From the NCBI RefSeq assembly GCF_000248055.1, contig NZ_BAFC01000004.1:21985-85984 (forward strand): a stretch of DNA of 64,000 nt, in the 5' to 3' direction. Under the pieces are notes generated by a model. That model searched no databases. It saw only the letters and a program-made list of their open reading frames with translations, and was not told the DNA's origin. The position numbers and the translations under genes are program-made. Positions within the stretch are counted from its first letter, which is position 1. Each line of letters starts with the position of its first letter. Source of the stretch: Gordonia sputi NBRC 100414. GTDB taxonomy: Bacteria > Actinomycetota > Actinomycetes > Mycobacteriales > Mycobacteriaceae. Shown here piece after piece: positions 25,726 through 34,281 of this stretch.

Positions 25726-26612
25726 CGTCCCGCAAACCCGTTGCGCCAGGACAAGAAACGCTTCTCGAGAAGTCGCACCGCGAGGTCGGTGAGCAGACCG
25801 AGGATCGCGTAGATCACCAGCACGAGGAAGATCTGATCGGTGCGCAGGTACTCCTTGGCGTCGTTCATCAGATAGCCGAGACCCACCGGCGTCGTCTGCA
25901 TCTCGGCGACGACGAGCACGAGCCACCCTATGCCCAGCGCCTGCCGTAGACCGACGAACGCCTGAGGCAGCGCGCCGGGCAGCAGGATGAAGCGCATCAG
26001 CTCGAATCGGTTCAGGTTCAACGACTCTGCTGCTTCGATCAGCTTCTGGTCGACGCTTCGGATACCTGCGAACACGTTGACGTACATCGGGAAGATCGGC
26101 GCGACAATGATAAGCGCGATCTTGAAGACGTCGTCGATGCCGAACCAGATGATGAACACCGGAACCAGCGCAACTGCTGGCATCATGCGCAAGACCTGCA
26201 CCGGGGCGTTGATGAAGTCCTCGGCGACGCGAGCCAGCCCTGCAGCGACACCCAGCAGAGTTCCGATGGTGATGCCGATGGCCAGACCGATGGCGACTCG
26301 TCGCGTCGACGCTGCCAGGTGTTGCCAGATCTCACCGGTTCGCGTCAGTTCCCAACCGGCGGACAACACCTCGGTCGGCGCAGGTGTCGTGGCACCCAAC
26401 CATGCGCGGGCACCGAGTTGCCACACGAAGACCACGACGATCAAACCCGACGACTGACGTAGCAGACGGATGACGCGCGCCGACGGCCGTGGAACACGGA
26501 CGCCGCCACGAGACGTGGCTCCGGAACCTGCCTGCACGACAGCGGTTCTCGACGGGCTGCGCTCGTGGCGCGGCCACGCCTCACTACGCACATGCAGGGT
26601 CACGGGTGGCAT
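25722..26612 (-). CDS. ABC transporter permease, SsuC-like
   Basis: A 296-residue permease of the NitT/TauT family with six predicted helices after a 45-residue cytoplasmic N-terminus. The coupling motif EAAESLNLNRFELMRFILLPGALP is clear. ATG 26612 is chosen; an in-frame TTG at 26624 would add four residues. It is the first transport gene of the organosulfur operon and starts 74 bp after the crotonase gene on the same strand, so read-through from that gene is possible. Confidence 0.9.
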   Translation of the reverse strand: MPPVTLHVRSEAWPRHERSPSRTAVVQAGSGATSRGGVRVPRPSARVIRLLRQSSGLIVVVFVWQLGARAWLGATTPAPTEVLSAGWELTRTGEIWQHLAASTRRVAIGLAIGITIGTLLGVAAGLARVAEDFINAPVQVLRMMPAVALVPVFIIWFGIDDVFKIALIIVAPIFPMYVNVFAGIRSVDQKLIEAAESLNLNRFELMRFILLPGALPQAFVGLRQALGIGWLVLVVAEMQTTPVGLGYLMNDAKEYLRTDQIFLVLVIYAILGLLTDLAVRLLEKRFLSWRNGFAGR

Positions 26613-26686
26613 CTCCGTCGTCAAAGAAGTCGGGCTGAACTTCAGTGGACGGTAGTGCCGACGCTCACTCGATCACAGAGTTGAAT

Positions 26687-27487
26687 TCACTGCGATCCTG
26701 ACCGTGGTCCGCTCGAGAAGCTGCCGTGACGCCCTGCCCCGCCCGCGAAGCGCGCTGCACCGGCGACGCCCTCGCGTTCGACGATGGGTACGCCTGCCGC
26801 CCCCTCGGCGCGGAGCGCGTCGTCGAGGGGAAGGTCGAGTCCCGCGTACACCGACACGCGGTCGGCGAGCACGCATTCGAACGGGAACTGCGCGATCTGC
26901 TGCGCGAGTTCCCGCGCAGCGTCCAGCGACTTGCCATGCGGCACAATCCGATTGGCCAACCCGATCGCCAAGGCTTCCTCGGCGTCGACCGGTCTTCCGG
27001 TGAGGATGAGGTCGAGCGCCCTGCCGAGGCCGACGATGCGCGGTAGGCGGACCGTCCCGCCATCGATCAGCGGCACGCCCCACCGTCGGCAGAACACGCC
27101 GAGCGTCGCGTCCTCGTCGACCACACGGAGATCGGCGAGCAGCGCCAACTCCAATCCACCGGCCACCGCGTACCCGCTGACCGCCGCAATCACCGGCTTG
27201 GACAACGCGATTCGGGTCGGACCCATCGGACCGTCTCCCCCGCCGTCGGCGTCGAGGTCGTTGCGGCGCGACGGATCGCCGACCGACGTGAGATCGGCTC
27301 CGGCGCAGAATGTTCCGCCTGCGCCTACGAGGACCGCAACCTTGACGTCCGGATCGTCGTCGAATCGGTGGAAGGCTGCTCGCAGCGCACGCGCAGTCGG
27401 CCCGTCGACGCTGTTGCGTACTTCGGGCCGGTTGAGCGTGATGGTGACAACCGGCCCGTCGACCTCGTAGAGCACCGGCTCGGCCAT
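26687..27487 (-). CDS. Enoyl-CoA hydratase/isomerase (crotonase) family protein
   Basis: A 266-residue crotonase-fold protein. It has the N-terminal VVTITLNRPEVRNSVD, oxyanion loops GGTFCAGADL and SGYAVAGGLELALLADLR, and GGTVRLPRIVGLGRALDLIL. The position of the second catalytic Glu of true hydratases (PE-x-GLxPGAGG) reads RRWGVPLIDGG, so a standard hydratase reaction is doubtful; an isomerase or hydrolase is possible. ATG 27487 lies 2 bp after the metallopeptidase stop, suggesting co-transcription. Confidence 0.85.
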   Translation of the reverse strand: MAEPVLYEVDGPVVTITLNRPEVRNSVDGPTARALRAAFHRFDDDPDVKVAVLVGAGGTFCAGADLTSVGDPSRRNDLDADGGGDGPMGPTRIALSKPVIAAVSGYAVAGGLELALLADLRVVDEDATLGVFCRRWGVPLIDGGTVRLPRIVGLGRALDLILTGRPVDAEEALAIGLANRIVPHGKSLDAARELAQQIAQFPFECVLADRVSVYAGLDLPLDDALRAEGAAGVPIVEREGVAGAARFAGGAGRHGSFSSGPRSGSQ

Positions 27488-27489
27488 GA

Positions 27490-28518
27490 CTACTGCGCGA
27501 CCACCGCACGGTCGTCGGAGCTGACGAGTTCGTGGATGAACTCCATCTTCTCGAGCACCTTCGGAGGCAGCACGAACGGGTAGAGGTCCTGATGCCCCAT
27601 CGACCGATTGATCTGGTTGAGCGCCCAGGTCAACGGCAGCCACCAGTCGATGATCCGCTCGAACCCGACCTTGCCCGGCAGGTCTGCCTCCAATGTCGCG
27701 CCGGCGGGTGCCAGCGCGAAGGCGGCTGCGGTGTCGAGGGTGTCGCGGATGTGCAGGTAGTGGGCAAACGTCTCGGCCCAGTCCTCGAACGGATGCATCG
27801 TGGCGTACGAGGAGACGTAGTCCTGTTCCCAGTTCTCCGGCGGTCCGTCGTTGTAGTGACGATCGATCGCGTCCTGGTAGCTCGTGTTGGGGTCACCGAA
27901 CAGCTCGGTGTAGCGCTCGAGGTTGGGGCCGTCACCCACGAGAACCATCTGATAGAAATGCCCGATCTCGTGACGGAAGTGCCCGATCAACGTGCGGTAC
28001 GGCTCGTCCATCGAGACGCGTAGACGCTCGCGGTGCACGTCGTCGCCCTCGGCGAGGTCGAGGGTGATCACGCCGTCGGCGTGCCCGGTGGTGACCGGTT
28101 GATCGCGGCTCGACAGCAGGTCGAAGGCGAGTCCGGTCTCCGGGTCGGTGTCTTTGCCGAAGATCGGGAGCTTGAGCTCGTCGAGCTCGTAGATCACTCG
28201 ACGCTTCGCGGCCTCGGACTCGGCGAAGGCGGCCATGGCCTGTTCGTCGGAGTCCGACGGCCTTGTGCGCGTCAACCGGCACGATTCACAGAGCGCGGGC
28301 AGATCCGGGCCCTCCTCGACCATCCAGTTGCAGGCGGCGGGCAGATTGTTGGCACAGCGGACGATCGTCGCCCCGTCGACGGTGCCCTTCTCGTCGTCGT
28401 CGAGCACCTGGATCGTGCGGCTGGGCAGGTGGAAACCCAGGTTGTGCCCGCAATTGAGACAGACAGTGTTCTCGAAGGACAGTTGCTGTCCGCAGTTGGA
28501 ACAATGGAAATCGCGCAT
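27490..28518 (-). CDS. Putative zinc-binding metallopeptidase (COG4307 type)
   Basis: A 342-residue protein with N-terminal zinc ribbons (CSNCG, CLNCG, and a later C-x-x-C pair CESC) and a central gluzincin-like HEIGH motif in GHFRHEIGHFYQ. Downstream conserved acids (FEDWAETFAHYLHI) probably supply the third zinc ligand. It matches the uncharacterised 'putative zinc-binding metallopeptidase' family in motif order and length. No substrate is known. The ATG at 28518 is followed directly by the zinc-ribbon consensus. Confidence 0.82.
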   Translation of the reverse strand: MRDFHCSNCGQQLSFENTVCLNCGHNLGFHLPSRTIQVLDDDEKGTVDGATIVRCANNLPAACNWMVEEGPDLPALCESCRLTRTRPSDSDEQAMAAFAESEAAKRRVIYELDELKLPIFGKDTDPETGLAFDLLSSRDQPVTTGHADGVITLDLAEGDDVHRERLRVSMDEPYRTLIGHFRHEIGHFYQMVLVGDGPNLERYTELFGDPNTSYQDAIDRHYNDGPPENWEQDYVSSYATMHPFEDWAETFAHYLHIRDTLDTAAAFALAPAGATLEADLPGKVGFERIIDWWLPLTWALNQINRSMGHQDLYPFVLPPKVLEKMEFIHELVSSDDRAVVAQ

Positions 28519-28704
28519 CTACTCACTCTTCTCGTTCTTCGGGCCGGACGTAACCGGTGGTGAACTCCGAGCCGCTGACGTCTCAGAGCTATGCATCGTG
28601 ATGGAGGTCGGAGCCGCGCTGCCTTCTGCACGCGTTCGTGACCAGTGTCACCCTGTTCTCGCAGTACAGTCGTCGAATTCGATGGTGTTCAGGTTCCAGT
28701 TCGG

Positions 28705-29541
28705 TCATATCTCCGCTGGACGCGCAGGGTCGGCCGACCATTGCGACCACGAGCCGGGATACAGAGTCCCGGACAATCCCGCGATCTCCAGCGCGGCGAT
28801 CTCGTGTGCGGCATTCACACCCGAACCGCAGTAGGCGACGACCGCCGATCCGTCCGTGACGCCCGCCTGCGCAAACCGCTCACGCAGATCCGACGCGGCG
28901 CGGAAACGTCCGAACGCGTCGATGTTCTCGCTGGTGGGGAGGCTGATCGCACCGGGAATATGACCCGCGCGCGGGTCAATGGGTTCGACCTCACCGCGAT
29001 AACGTTCGCCTGCCCGCGCGTCGACGAGGACTGTCTTCGAGTCATCGGAACCGAGCGCCGCGACGTCGTCGATCGTGGCGACCGGCAGTGATCCCGCGTG
29101 CAGCGTGACGTTTCCGGGCCGGACGGGTGTGTCGCCGCTCGACAACCGCATGCCGGAATCGCGCCATGCGGCCAGACCCCCGTCGAGAATGCGGACGTCG
29201 CGGTGGCCGCCCCACCGCAGTAGCCACCAGGCGCGAGCAGCTGCGAGGTTGCCGTTGTCGTCGTAGACCACGACGGGTGAGGTGTCGTCGATGCCCCACG
29301 ACCGCGCCGCCTCGGTCAGTGCGTCGATCTCGGGTAGCGGATGCCGCCCGGCCTCGGGCGACGGCGGCGCTGCGAGTTGGGAGTCGAGGTCGACATAGAC
29401 CGCTCCCGGAATGTGTCCGGTGCGGTAGCGAGCGTGACCGTCGGCGTCGCCGAGTTGCCACCGGATGTCGAGCACGACCGGCGGGGTGTCGGAGAGCATG
29501 GCGTCGGCAAGTTGCTCGACGTCGATCAGCACGGTTGACAC
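28705..29541 (-). CDS. Thiosulfate/3-mercaptopyruvate sulfurtransferase (two-domain rhodanese)
   Basis: A 278-residue tandem rhodanese. The N-terminal domain is catalytically silent (VVVYDDNGNLAAARAW where a Cys loop would be). The C-terminal one has the active Cys238 in YCGSGVNA. The CGSGV loop is closer to mercaptopyruvate sulfurtransferases (CGxGxT) than to classic thiosulfate rhodaneses (CRKGxT). The GTG at 29541 has AGAGAGGT upstream; an ATG at 29562 is an alternative. It is a sulfur-transfer enzyme not far from the organosulfur operon, but not in it. Confidence 0.88.
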   Translation of the reverse strand: MSTVLIDVEQLADAMLSDTPPVVLDIRWQLGDADGHARYRTGHIPGAVYVDLDSQLAAPPSPEAGRHPLPEIDALTEAARSWGIDDTSPVVVYDDNGNLAAARAWWLLRWGGHRDVRILDGGLAAWRDSGMRLSSGDTPVRPGNVTLHAGSLPVATIDDVAALGSDDSKTVLVDARAGERYRGEVEPIDPRAGHIPGAISLPTSENIDAFGRFRAASDLRERFAQAGVTDGSAVVAYCGSGVNAAHEIAALEIAGLSGTLYPGSWSQWSADPARPAEI

Positions 29542-29729
29542 ACGAGACCTCTCTGGGAACAACGACCTGGACGAAAAGCGAACACGGACCTGTCATGGCG
29601 GAGGTGGACTCATGGCGACCCGCGCATACCAATCGTGCCCTGTCGCCGCCTATACTCGCCACCACCGGCCTTCGCCCGTGTGTCGAGTCCTACCCCCGCC
29701 GGCCCGCCTGACTCCGTAGGATCGTCGCC

Positions 29730-30023
29730 ATGAGGCAGGCAGACGGCACATACTTCGTGACGGCCGAGGAACTGGCCGCGTTCTACGACTCAGGCAAGAA
29801 GTATTGGTACATGCGTGACGACGGGTCGACGGATTTGTACTCCGACGAGCTGATCATCACGCACGGCTGGCCGATCTATCTGATGGATCGCGACGAGAAG
29901 TGGTTCGCCAAGTGGAACGGCAACTACGAGAAGGCCGTCGAGGACGAGCTCAATCCGCATCTCCTCAAGAACTTCGAAGAGCTGATCACCGAGGGCGACT
30001 GGCCCAAGGATCACAACGAGTGA
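29730..30023 (+). CDS. Small conserved-looking hypothetical protein
   Basis: A 97-residue acidic protein, unusually rich in aromatic residues (KKYWYMRDD, WPIYLMDRDEKWFAKWNGNYEK), with no membrane segment or signal peptide. I do not recognise a domain. Codon use fits the neighbours, so it is likely a real gene. It is convergent with the CoA-transferase gene. Confidence 0.7.
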   Translation: MRQADGTYFVTAEELAAFYDSGKKYWYMRDDGSTDLYSDELIITHGWPIYLMDRDEKWFAKWNGNYEKAVEDELNPHLLKNFEELITEGDWPKDHNE

Positions 30024-30035
30024 CCTCAACCCTCG

Positions 30036-30086
30036 TTGTCGGCGCGGTGATGTTGTCGGCGCCTAGTTGTTGTCGGCGCCTAGTTT
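30036..30086. repeat. 17-bp tandem repeat across the CoA-transferase stop
   Basis: TTGTCGGCGCCTAGTTG/T occurs at 30053-30069 and 30070-30086, with a further partial copy of TTGTCGGCGC at 30036. The first full unit contains the stop codon (30063-30065) of the CoA-transferase gene, in the gap between two convergent genes. Confidence 0.8.
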
Positions 30087-31214
30087 CGGAGGTCCGCTGC
30101 GATAGGTGACCGGCGTACCCGACAGTCGTATCGGGTTCGCAGTCGTCACGATTGCGCTGTCCGGGGTCGAGGCGCGCACGTCGATGCCGAGTTCGTCGGC
30201 GAAGTCGAACGCCTCGGCGACCGAATTGATCGGTCCCGCAGGCACTCCCGCAGCTGTGAATTCGGCGTACCAATGATCGGCGTCCTTGGTGACAAGCACC
30301 GTGGTGATCTCGTCGACTAATTCGTCGCGGTGGGCAACGCGCGCCGAGTTCGACGTAAAGCGTTCGTCTGCAGCCAGTTCCGGGCGGCCGAGCACCTCGA
30401 CGGCCTTCTCGAACTGGCCGTTGTTGCCGACAGCCAACGCGATCGGGCGGGTGGCCGTCGAGAACACCTGGTAGGGAGTGATACTCGGATGGCGGTTGCC
30501 CATCGGCGCGGGCACCACACCTGCGTTGAGGAACCCCGACGCCTGGTTGACCAACGACGACAACGATGCCGAGAACAGGTCGACGTCGACGCGTTGCCCC
30601 TGGCCGGTCCGGTCGCGATGGCGTAGTGCGGCAAGGATTCCCAAGCCCGCGTGCAGACCCGCGAGAACGTCGACGACTGCGACTCCAACCTTCACCGGTT
30701 CGTCGGGTCCCGAGCCGGTGACACTCATCAATCCGCCGACCGCCTGAACCAGCAGGTCGTATCCGGGCAGTGCCGCGCCCCCGTCACGACCGAATCCGGT
30801 GATCGAGCAGTACACGAGATCTGGTCTTTCCGAACGCAATTGGTCGTATCCCAGACCGAGGCGCTCCATCGTTCCGGCCCGGAAGTTCTCGATCACGACG
30901 TCGGCCTGCAGCGCGATCGCACGAGCGCGGGCCAGATCGTCCGGATCGCGTAGGTCGAGCGTCACCGACTTCTTGTTGCGATTGACGGACGCGAAATAGG
31001 TAGCGGTGCCGTCGGCCGTAAATGGCGGCCCCCACGTCCTCGTGTCGTCCCCCGCCCCCGGACGTTCGATCTTGACGACGTCGGCGCCGAGGTCTGCGAG
31101 CATCATCGTCGCGTACGGACCGGCAAGTACGCGGGTGAAGTCGGCGACCACGAGGCCGTCGAGAGCCCCTGGTGCCCAATCATTCTCGGACGACGAACCC
31201 TCAGTATCTGACAA
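30063..31214 (-). CDS. CaiB/BaiF family CoA-transferase (class III)
   Basis: A 383-residue formyl-CoA-transferase-type enzyme that moves CoA between acyl groups. Signatures are RVLAGPYATMMLADLGADVVKIE, the NRNKKSVTLDL strand, and GYDLLVQAVGGLM, whose Asp is the covalent nucleophile of the family. A TTG at 31214 is the best start because GGGAGGG lies just upstream and it overlaps the SDR stop by 14 bp. Last of a MarR-SDR-CoA-transferase unit, it probably works in the breakdown of an unidentified acid or alcohol. Confidence 0.88.
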   Translation of the reverse strand: MSDTEGSSSENDWAPGALDGLVVADFTRVLAGPYATMMLADLGADVVKIERPGAGDDTRTWGPPFTADGTATYFASVNRNKKSVTLDLRDPDDLARARAIALQADVVIENFRAGTMERLGLGYDQLRSERPDLVYCSITGFGRDGGAALPGYDLLVQAVGGLMSVTGSGPDEPVKVGVAVVDVLAGLHAGLGILAALRHRDRTGQGQRVDVDLFSASLSSLVNQASGFLNAGVVPAPMGNRHPSITPYQVFSTATRPIALAVGNNGQFEKAVEVLGRPELAADERFTSNSARVAHRDELVDEITTVLVTKDADHWYAEFTAAGVPAGPINSVAEAFDFADELGIDVRASTPDSAIVTTANPIRLSGTPVTYRSGPPKLGADNN

Positions 31215-32076
31215 CGCGACCCTCCCTGGGAGCTCGGTACATTCGCCACAGCGTTCGCGGCACCTCGTGCAACGGCAGCCGGACCGGCCAATCGCGCGAC
31301 CGAAGATACGCCTCCGTTCCGCCGTCGACCGTGACCACTGAACCCGACATGAAGTCGGCATCCGACGACAGCATGAGCATGACCCACGCCGCGAGTTGTT
31401 CCGGCGTGCCGTACTCGCGCAACGGGACCGGGAACGACCGGACGTTCTTGCCCGACACACCGTCCAGCTGCGCCTGCAGCAGTGGGGTCATCACCGGCCC
31501 CGGCGCGATCACGTTCAACCGGATACCCGCGCCTGCCCAGTCGAGATCGGTACCGTGCACACGACACCATTGGGTCACAGCGAGTTTCGACGCCGCGTAG
31601 GCAACCGGCCCCGACAGCGGTTTACCGCGGCGTCGGATAATCGTGGCCGCCCCGGCCGCATCGCCCTTCATCAGTTTGCGCACCGCAGACTTCGGCACGA
31701 ACGGTGTCGACGTCGTCGAATTGGAGCCGAAGACAACCACTTTCGCCTTGTTCGACGCTGTGAGCGCGTCGCGCAGTCCGGCGAGCAGTTCTGTGACACC
31801 GAAGGTGTTGACCTCGACAATCGCGCGTTCTGCACCCGCCTCGGGCCCGACTCCCGCGGCTAGCACGGCGCCGTCTAGTACGCCGTCACAGAGCGTGAGA
31901 ACGGCAGCGATCGCGTCGCGTCGACCATCGGGCGTCGCGAGGTCGGCGACGACGTCGGCATCTCGTTGATCGACACCGATAACGGTGTGCCCTTGTGCCC
32001 GAAGGGATTCCGCCACTGCGCAACCCATTCCCGAGGCAGCTCCGGTGACCACGTATCGCCGCGGAGCGTCGGCCAT
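31201..32076 (-). CDS. Short-chain dehydrogenase/reductase
   Basis: A 291-residue SDR with the glycine loop VTGAASGMGCA, the catalytic YAASK and C-terminal GSVVTVDGG. An unusual 40-residue tail follows the core (RDWPVRLPLHEVPRTLWRM). The NNAG motif is replaced by LAAGVG, so it is an atypical classical SDR like 3alpha-hydroxysteroid dehydrogenases. ATG 32076 has AGGAGG 4-9 nt upstream. It starts 8 bp after the MarR stop and overlaps the CoA-transferase start, so the three form an operon. The substrate is unknown. Confidence 0.85.
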   Translation of the reverse strand: MADAPRRYVVTGAASGMGCAVAESLRAQGHTVIGVDQRDADVVADLATPDGRRDAIAAVLTLCDGVLDGAVLAAGVGPEAGAERAIVEVNTFGVTELLAGLRDALTASNKAKVVVFGSNSTTSTPFVPKSAVRKLMKGDAAGAATIIRRRGKPLSGPVAYAASKLAVTQWCRVHGTDLDWAGAGIRLNVIAPGPVMTPLLQAQLDGVSGKNVRSFPVPLREYGTPEQLAAWVMLMLSSDADFMSGSVVTVDGGTEAYLRSRDWPVRLPLHEVPRTLWRMYRAPREGRVVRY

Positions 32077-32084
32077 CGTGCCTC

Positions 32085-32591
32085 CTATCCGTGTCGCCGC
32101 CGGTTGCGGTCGTCGTCGGCCAGCGTACGGTCATAGGCGTTGTTGAACGCGTGGAGTTGGCGAAACAATGCCTCGGGAGATCCGGGCCCCATGTCGGAGA
32201 GCACACGCTCGAGGCGTCGCGCGCGCAGCAGGCCGTCGTGCTCGAAAGCGTCGAGACCCGCTCTCGTCGGCCTGACCTGCTTGCTGATCGATCCCGCGAC
32301 GTCGAAGCGCTCGAGGTAGCCGTGTTTGATCGCCGCGTTCACCTGCCTGTTGACGGTCGACTGCTCGAGTTGCATGGCGTCGGTCAGCTGTCGCAACGTG
32401 CGAGGCCTGCCGTCGGACAGTATCCACAGCAGGCTGAAAGCGGAGACCTCGAGGATCGAGTCGGGATCGACATGCGAGCGACGTCGGGCCATGCGGAGGA
32501 ATTCCTCCGCGAGATCGCGATAGAGCGGCGACGGCCAGGGTGCGTACTCATCGCTCGAGTCGTCGACGCCGCTTGCGCGTTCCCTCGTCAC
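32085..32591 (-). CDS. MarR-family transcriptional regulator
   Basis: A 168-residue winged-helix regulator: RTLRQLTDAMQLEQSTVNRQVNAAIKHG is the recognition helix region, followed by the wing and a C-terminal dimer helix. GTG at 32591 (AAGGGA upstream) is preferred; an in-frame TTG at 32612 is possible. It is divergent from an MFS exporter across two adjacent palindromes (32637-32669), the usual layout for an autoregulated MarR that represses an efflux gene and responds to a transported aromatic or lipophilic compound. Confidence 0.85.
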   Translation of the reverse strand: MTRERASGVDDSSDEYAPWPSPLYRDLAEEFLRMARRRSHVDPDSILEVSAFSLLWILSDGRPRTLRQLTDAMQLEQSTVNRQVNAAIKHGYLERFDVAGSISKQVRPTRAGLDAFEHDGLLRARRLERVLSDMGPGSPEALFRQLHAFNNAYDRTLADDDRNRRRHG

Positions 32592-32636
32592 ACGAATTCC
32601 CTTCGCCCTCAACGCTGTCCACTATGTCCGAAATAT

Positions 32637-32669
32637 CCTAAGGGATTAGGCATATGTAGTTTACATATG
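32637..32669. promoter_or_regulatory. Paired palindromes, probable MarR operator
   Basis: CATATGTA-GTT-TACATATG (32651-32669) is a perfect 8-bp inverted repeat. It directly abuts CCTAA-GGGA-TTAGG (32637-32650). Both lie between the divergent MarR and MFS starts. Binding by the MarR protein is inferred. Confidence 0.65.
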
Positions 32670-32696
32670 TAGTGTGCATACCCCAAGGAGGTGTTC

Positions 32697-34190
32697 ATGT
32701 CCGACACTCAATCATCCCCTGCTGCAGACAATTCGCTGCCGCACGTGGAGAACAAGACCGCGACCGGCGCGGTCGCCACCGTGATCGTCCTCTGCCTCGG
32801 CGGACTCGTCGCCGCATTGATGCAGACGCTCGTGATCCCGATTCAACCTGAACTGCCCGATCTACTCCACACGTCGCGCTCGAACGCTTCGTGGGTTATC
32901 ACCGCAACGCTTCTCGCCGCAGCCGTGGCGATGCCCATCGCGGGCCGACTCGGCGACATGTTCGGCAAGCAGCGCGTCTTGGTCGGCTCGGGCGTACTGC
33001 TCGTCGTCGGCTCGGTTGTGTGCGCGCTGAGCGATTCGGTCATCCCGATGATCGTCGGTCGCGCCATCCAGGGCCTCGCGATGGGCTTCATCCCCGTCGG
33101 TATCAGCCTGATGCGTGAGGTCACCCCGCCGAAGATCACCTCGATGGCCATCGCCGCGATGAGTGCCACCCTCGGCGTCGGCGGCGCGATCGGTCTCCCG
33201 CTCTCAGCGTGGATCGCGCAGACGTGGAACTGGCACGCCCTGTTCTGGGTCGCGGCGGCGCTCGGCGCAGTCGTGCTGGCGCTGGTCATCGTCGTCGTGC
33301 CGCATGTTCCCGACGCCGCGGGCGGTCGACTCGACATCATCGGCGCCATCGGCCTGGCCATCGGCCTGTGTGCCGCATTGATCGCGGTCTCGAAAGGCAA
33401 TGACTGGGGCTGGGCATCGGGCACCACGCTCGGCCTACTCGCCGTGGGCATCGTCGTGCTGATCGCGTGGGGCTTCTACCAACTGCGCGCATCCGACCCA
33501 CTCGTCGACCTGCGCACCACTGCGCAGCCGGCGGTGCTGCTGACGAACATCGCCGCGATCGCGATCGGTTTCGGCATGATGGCTCAGTCGGTCGTCATCC
33601 CCGCTCTGCTGGAGATGCCGAAGGAAACCGGGATCGGACTCGGCCAAACGATGCTGGCTGCCGGACTCTGGATGGCCCCCGGTGGCCTGATGATGCTGGT
33701 CTTCTCGCCGGTGTCGGGCATCTTGATCAACAAGATCGGCGCCAAATACACCCTGGCGATCGGTGCCACGGTCCTCGGCACCGGTTACCTGATCGCACTG
33801 TTCCTAATGAACTCACCGTGGCAGCTCATGGTCGCGTCGATCATCGCTGCGTCGGGCGTCGGAATCGGCTACGCGGCCATGCCGACACTGATCATGGGTT
33901 CGGTGCCGATGACCAAAGCCGGTGCGGCGGTTGGTCTCAACGGCCTGATGCGATCGATCGGCACCACGGTGTCGTCGGCTGTCATGGCTGTGCTGCTCAC
34001 CACCGCGACCGTGTCGCTCGGCGGCCACGACATGCCGTCGCACACGTCGTTCCGTCTGTGCTTCCTCGTCGGCGCGATTGCAGCGTTCGTCGGTGTCGCG
34101 ATCACGCTCACCATTCCCAAGCGCGGTCCGCAGCCGGTACCGACTGCGGCGTCATCGGACGACGCTCCGGCGGTGCCCGCCGCGAACTGA
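32697..34190 (+). CDS. MFS transporter, DHA2-type multidrug efflux
   Basis: A 497-residue major facilitator with about 14 hydrophobic segments and the loop 2-3 motif GRLGDMFGKQRVLV. Motif C is recognisable in helix 5 (GVGGAIGLPLSAWIAQ). Fourteen segments fit the DHA2 drug:H+ antiporter group. ATG 32697 follows an excellent AAGGAGG at 32685. Control is probably by the divergent MarR. A U-tailed hairpin ends the transcript at 34243. Confidence 0.88.
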   Translation: MSDTQSSPAADNSLPHVENKTATGAVATVIVLCLGGLVAALMQTLVIPIQPELPDLLHTSRSNASWVITATLLAAAVAMPIAGRLGDMFGKQRVLVGSGVLLVVGSVVCALSDSVIPMIVGRAIQGLAMGFIPVGISLMREVTPPKITSMAIAAMSATLGVGGAIGLPLSAWIAQTWNWHALFWVAAALGAVVLALVIVVVPHVPDAAGGRLDIIGAIGLAIGLCAALIAVSKGNDWGWASGTTLGLLAVGIVVLIAWGFYQLRASDPLVDLRTTAQPAVLLTNIAAIAIGFGMMAQSVVIPALLEMPKETGIGLGQTMLAAGLWMAPGGLMMLVFSPVSGILINKIGAKYTLAIGATVLGTGYLIALFLMNSPWQLMVASIIAASGVGIGYAAMPTLIMGSVPMTKAGAAVGLNGLMRSIGTTVSSAVMAVLLTTATVSLGGHDMPSHTSFRLCFLVGAIAAFVGVAITLTIPKRGPQPVPTAASSDDAPAVPAAN

Positions 34191-34219
34191 CGGCCAACAG
34201 GCAGACGGGCCAACAGAGG
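34190..34219. repeat. 15-bp imperfect tandem duplication past the MFS stop
   Basis: ACGGCCAACAGGCAG (34190-34204) and ACGGGCCAACAGAGG (34205-34219) share the core GGCCAACAG and begin on the last base of the MFS stop codon. This is weaker than the other stop-codon repeats. Confidence 0.5.
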
Positions 34220-34242
34220 GGCGCACGAACAGCTCACCGAGA

Positions 34243-34272
34243 GTGGGGGACGAGTTCTCGTCCCCCACTTTT
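34243..34272 (+). terminator. Intrinsic terminator between convergent MFS and ectD-like genes
   Basis: A perfect 12-bp stem, GTGGGGGACGAG (34243-34254) with 34257-34268, is followed by TTTT. It lies 52 bp past the MFS stop and 10 bp from the end of the convergent gene, so it may serve both directions. Confidence 0.85.
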
Positions 34273-34281
34273 CGCGTTCAC

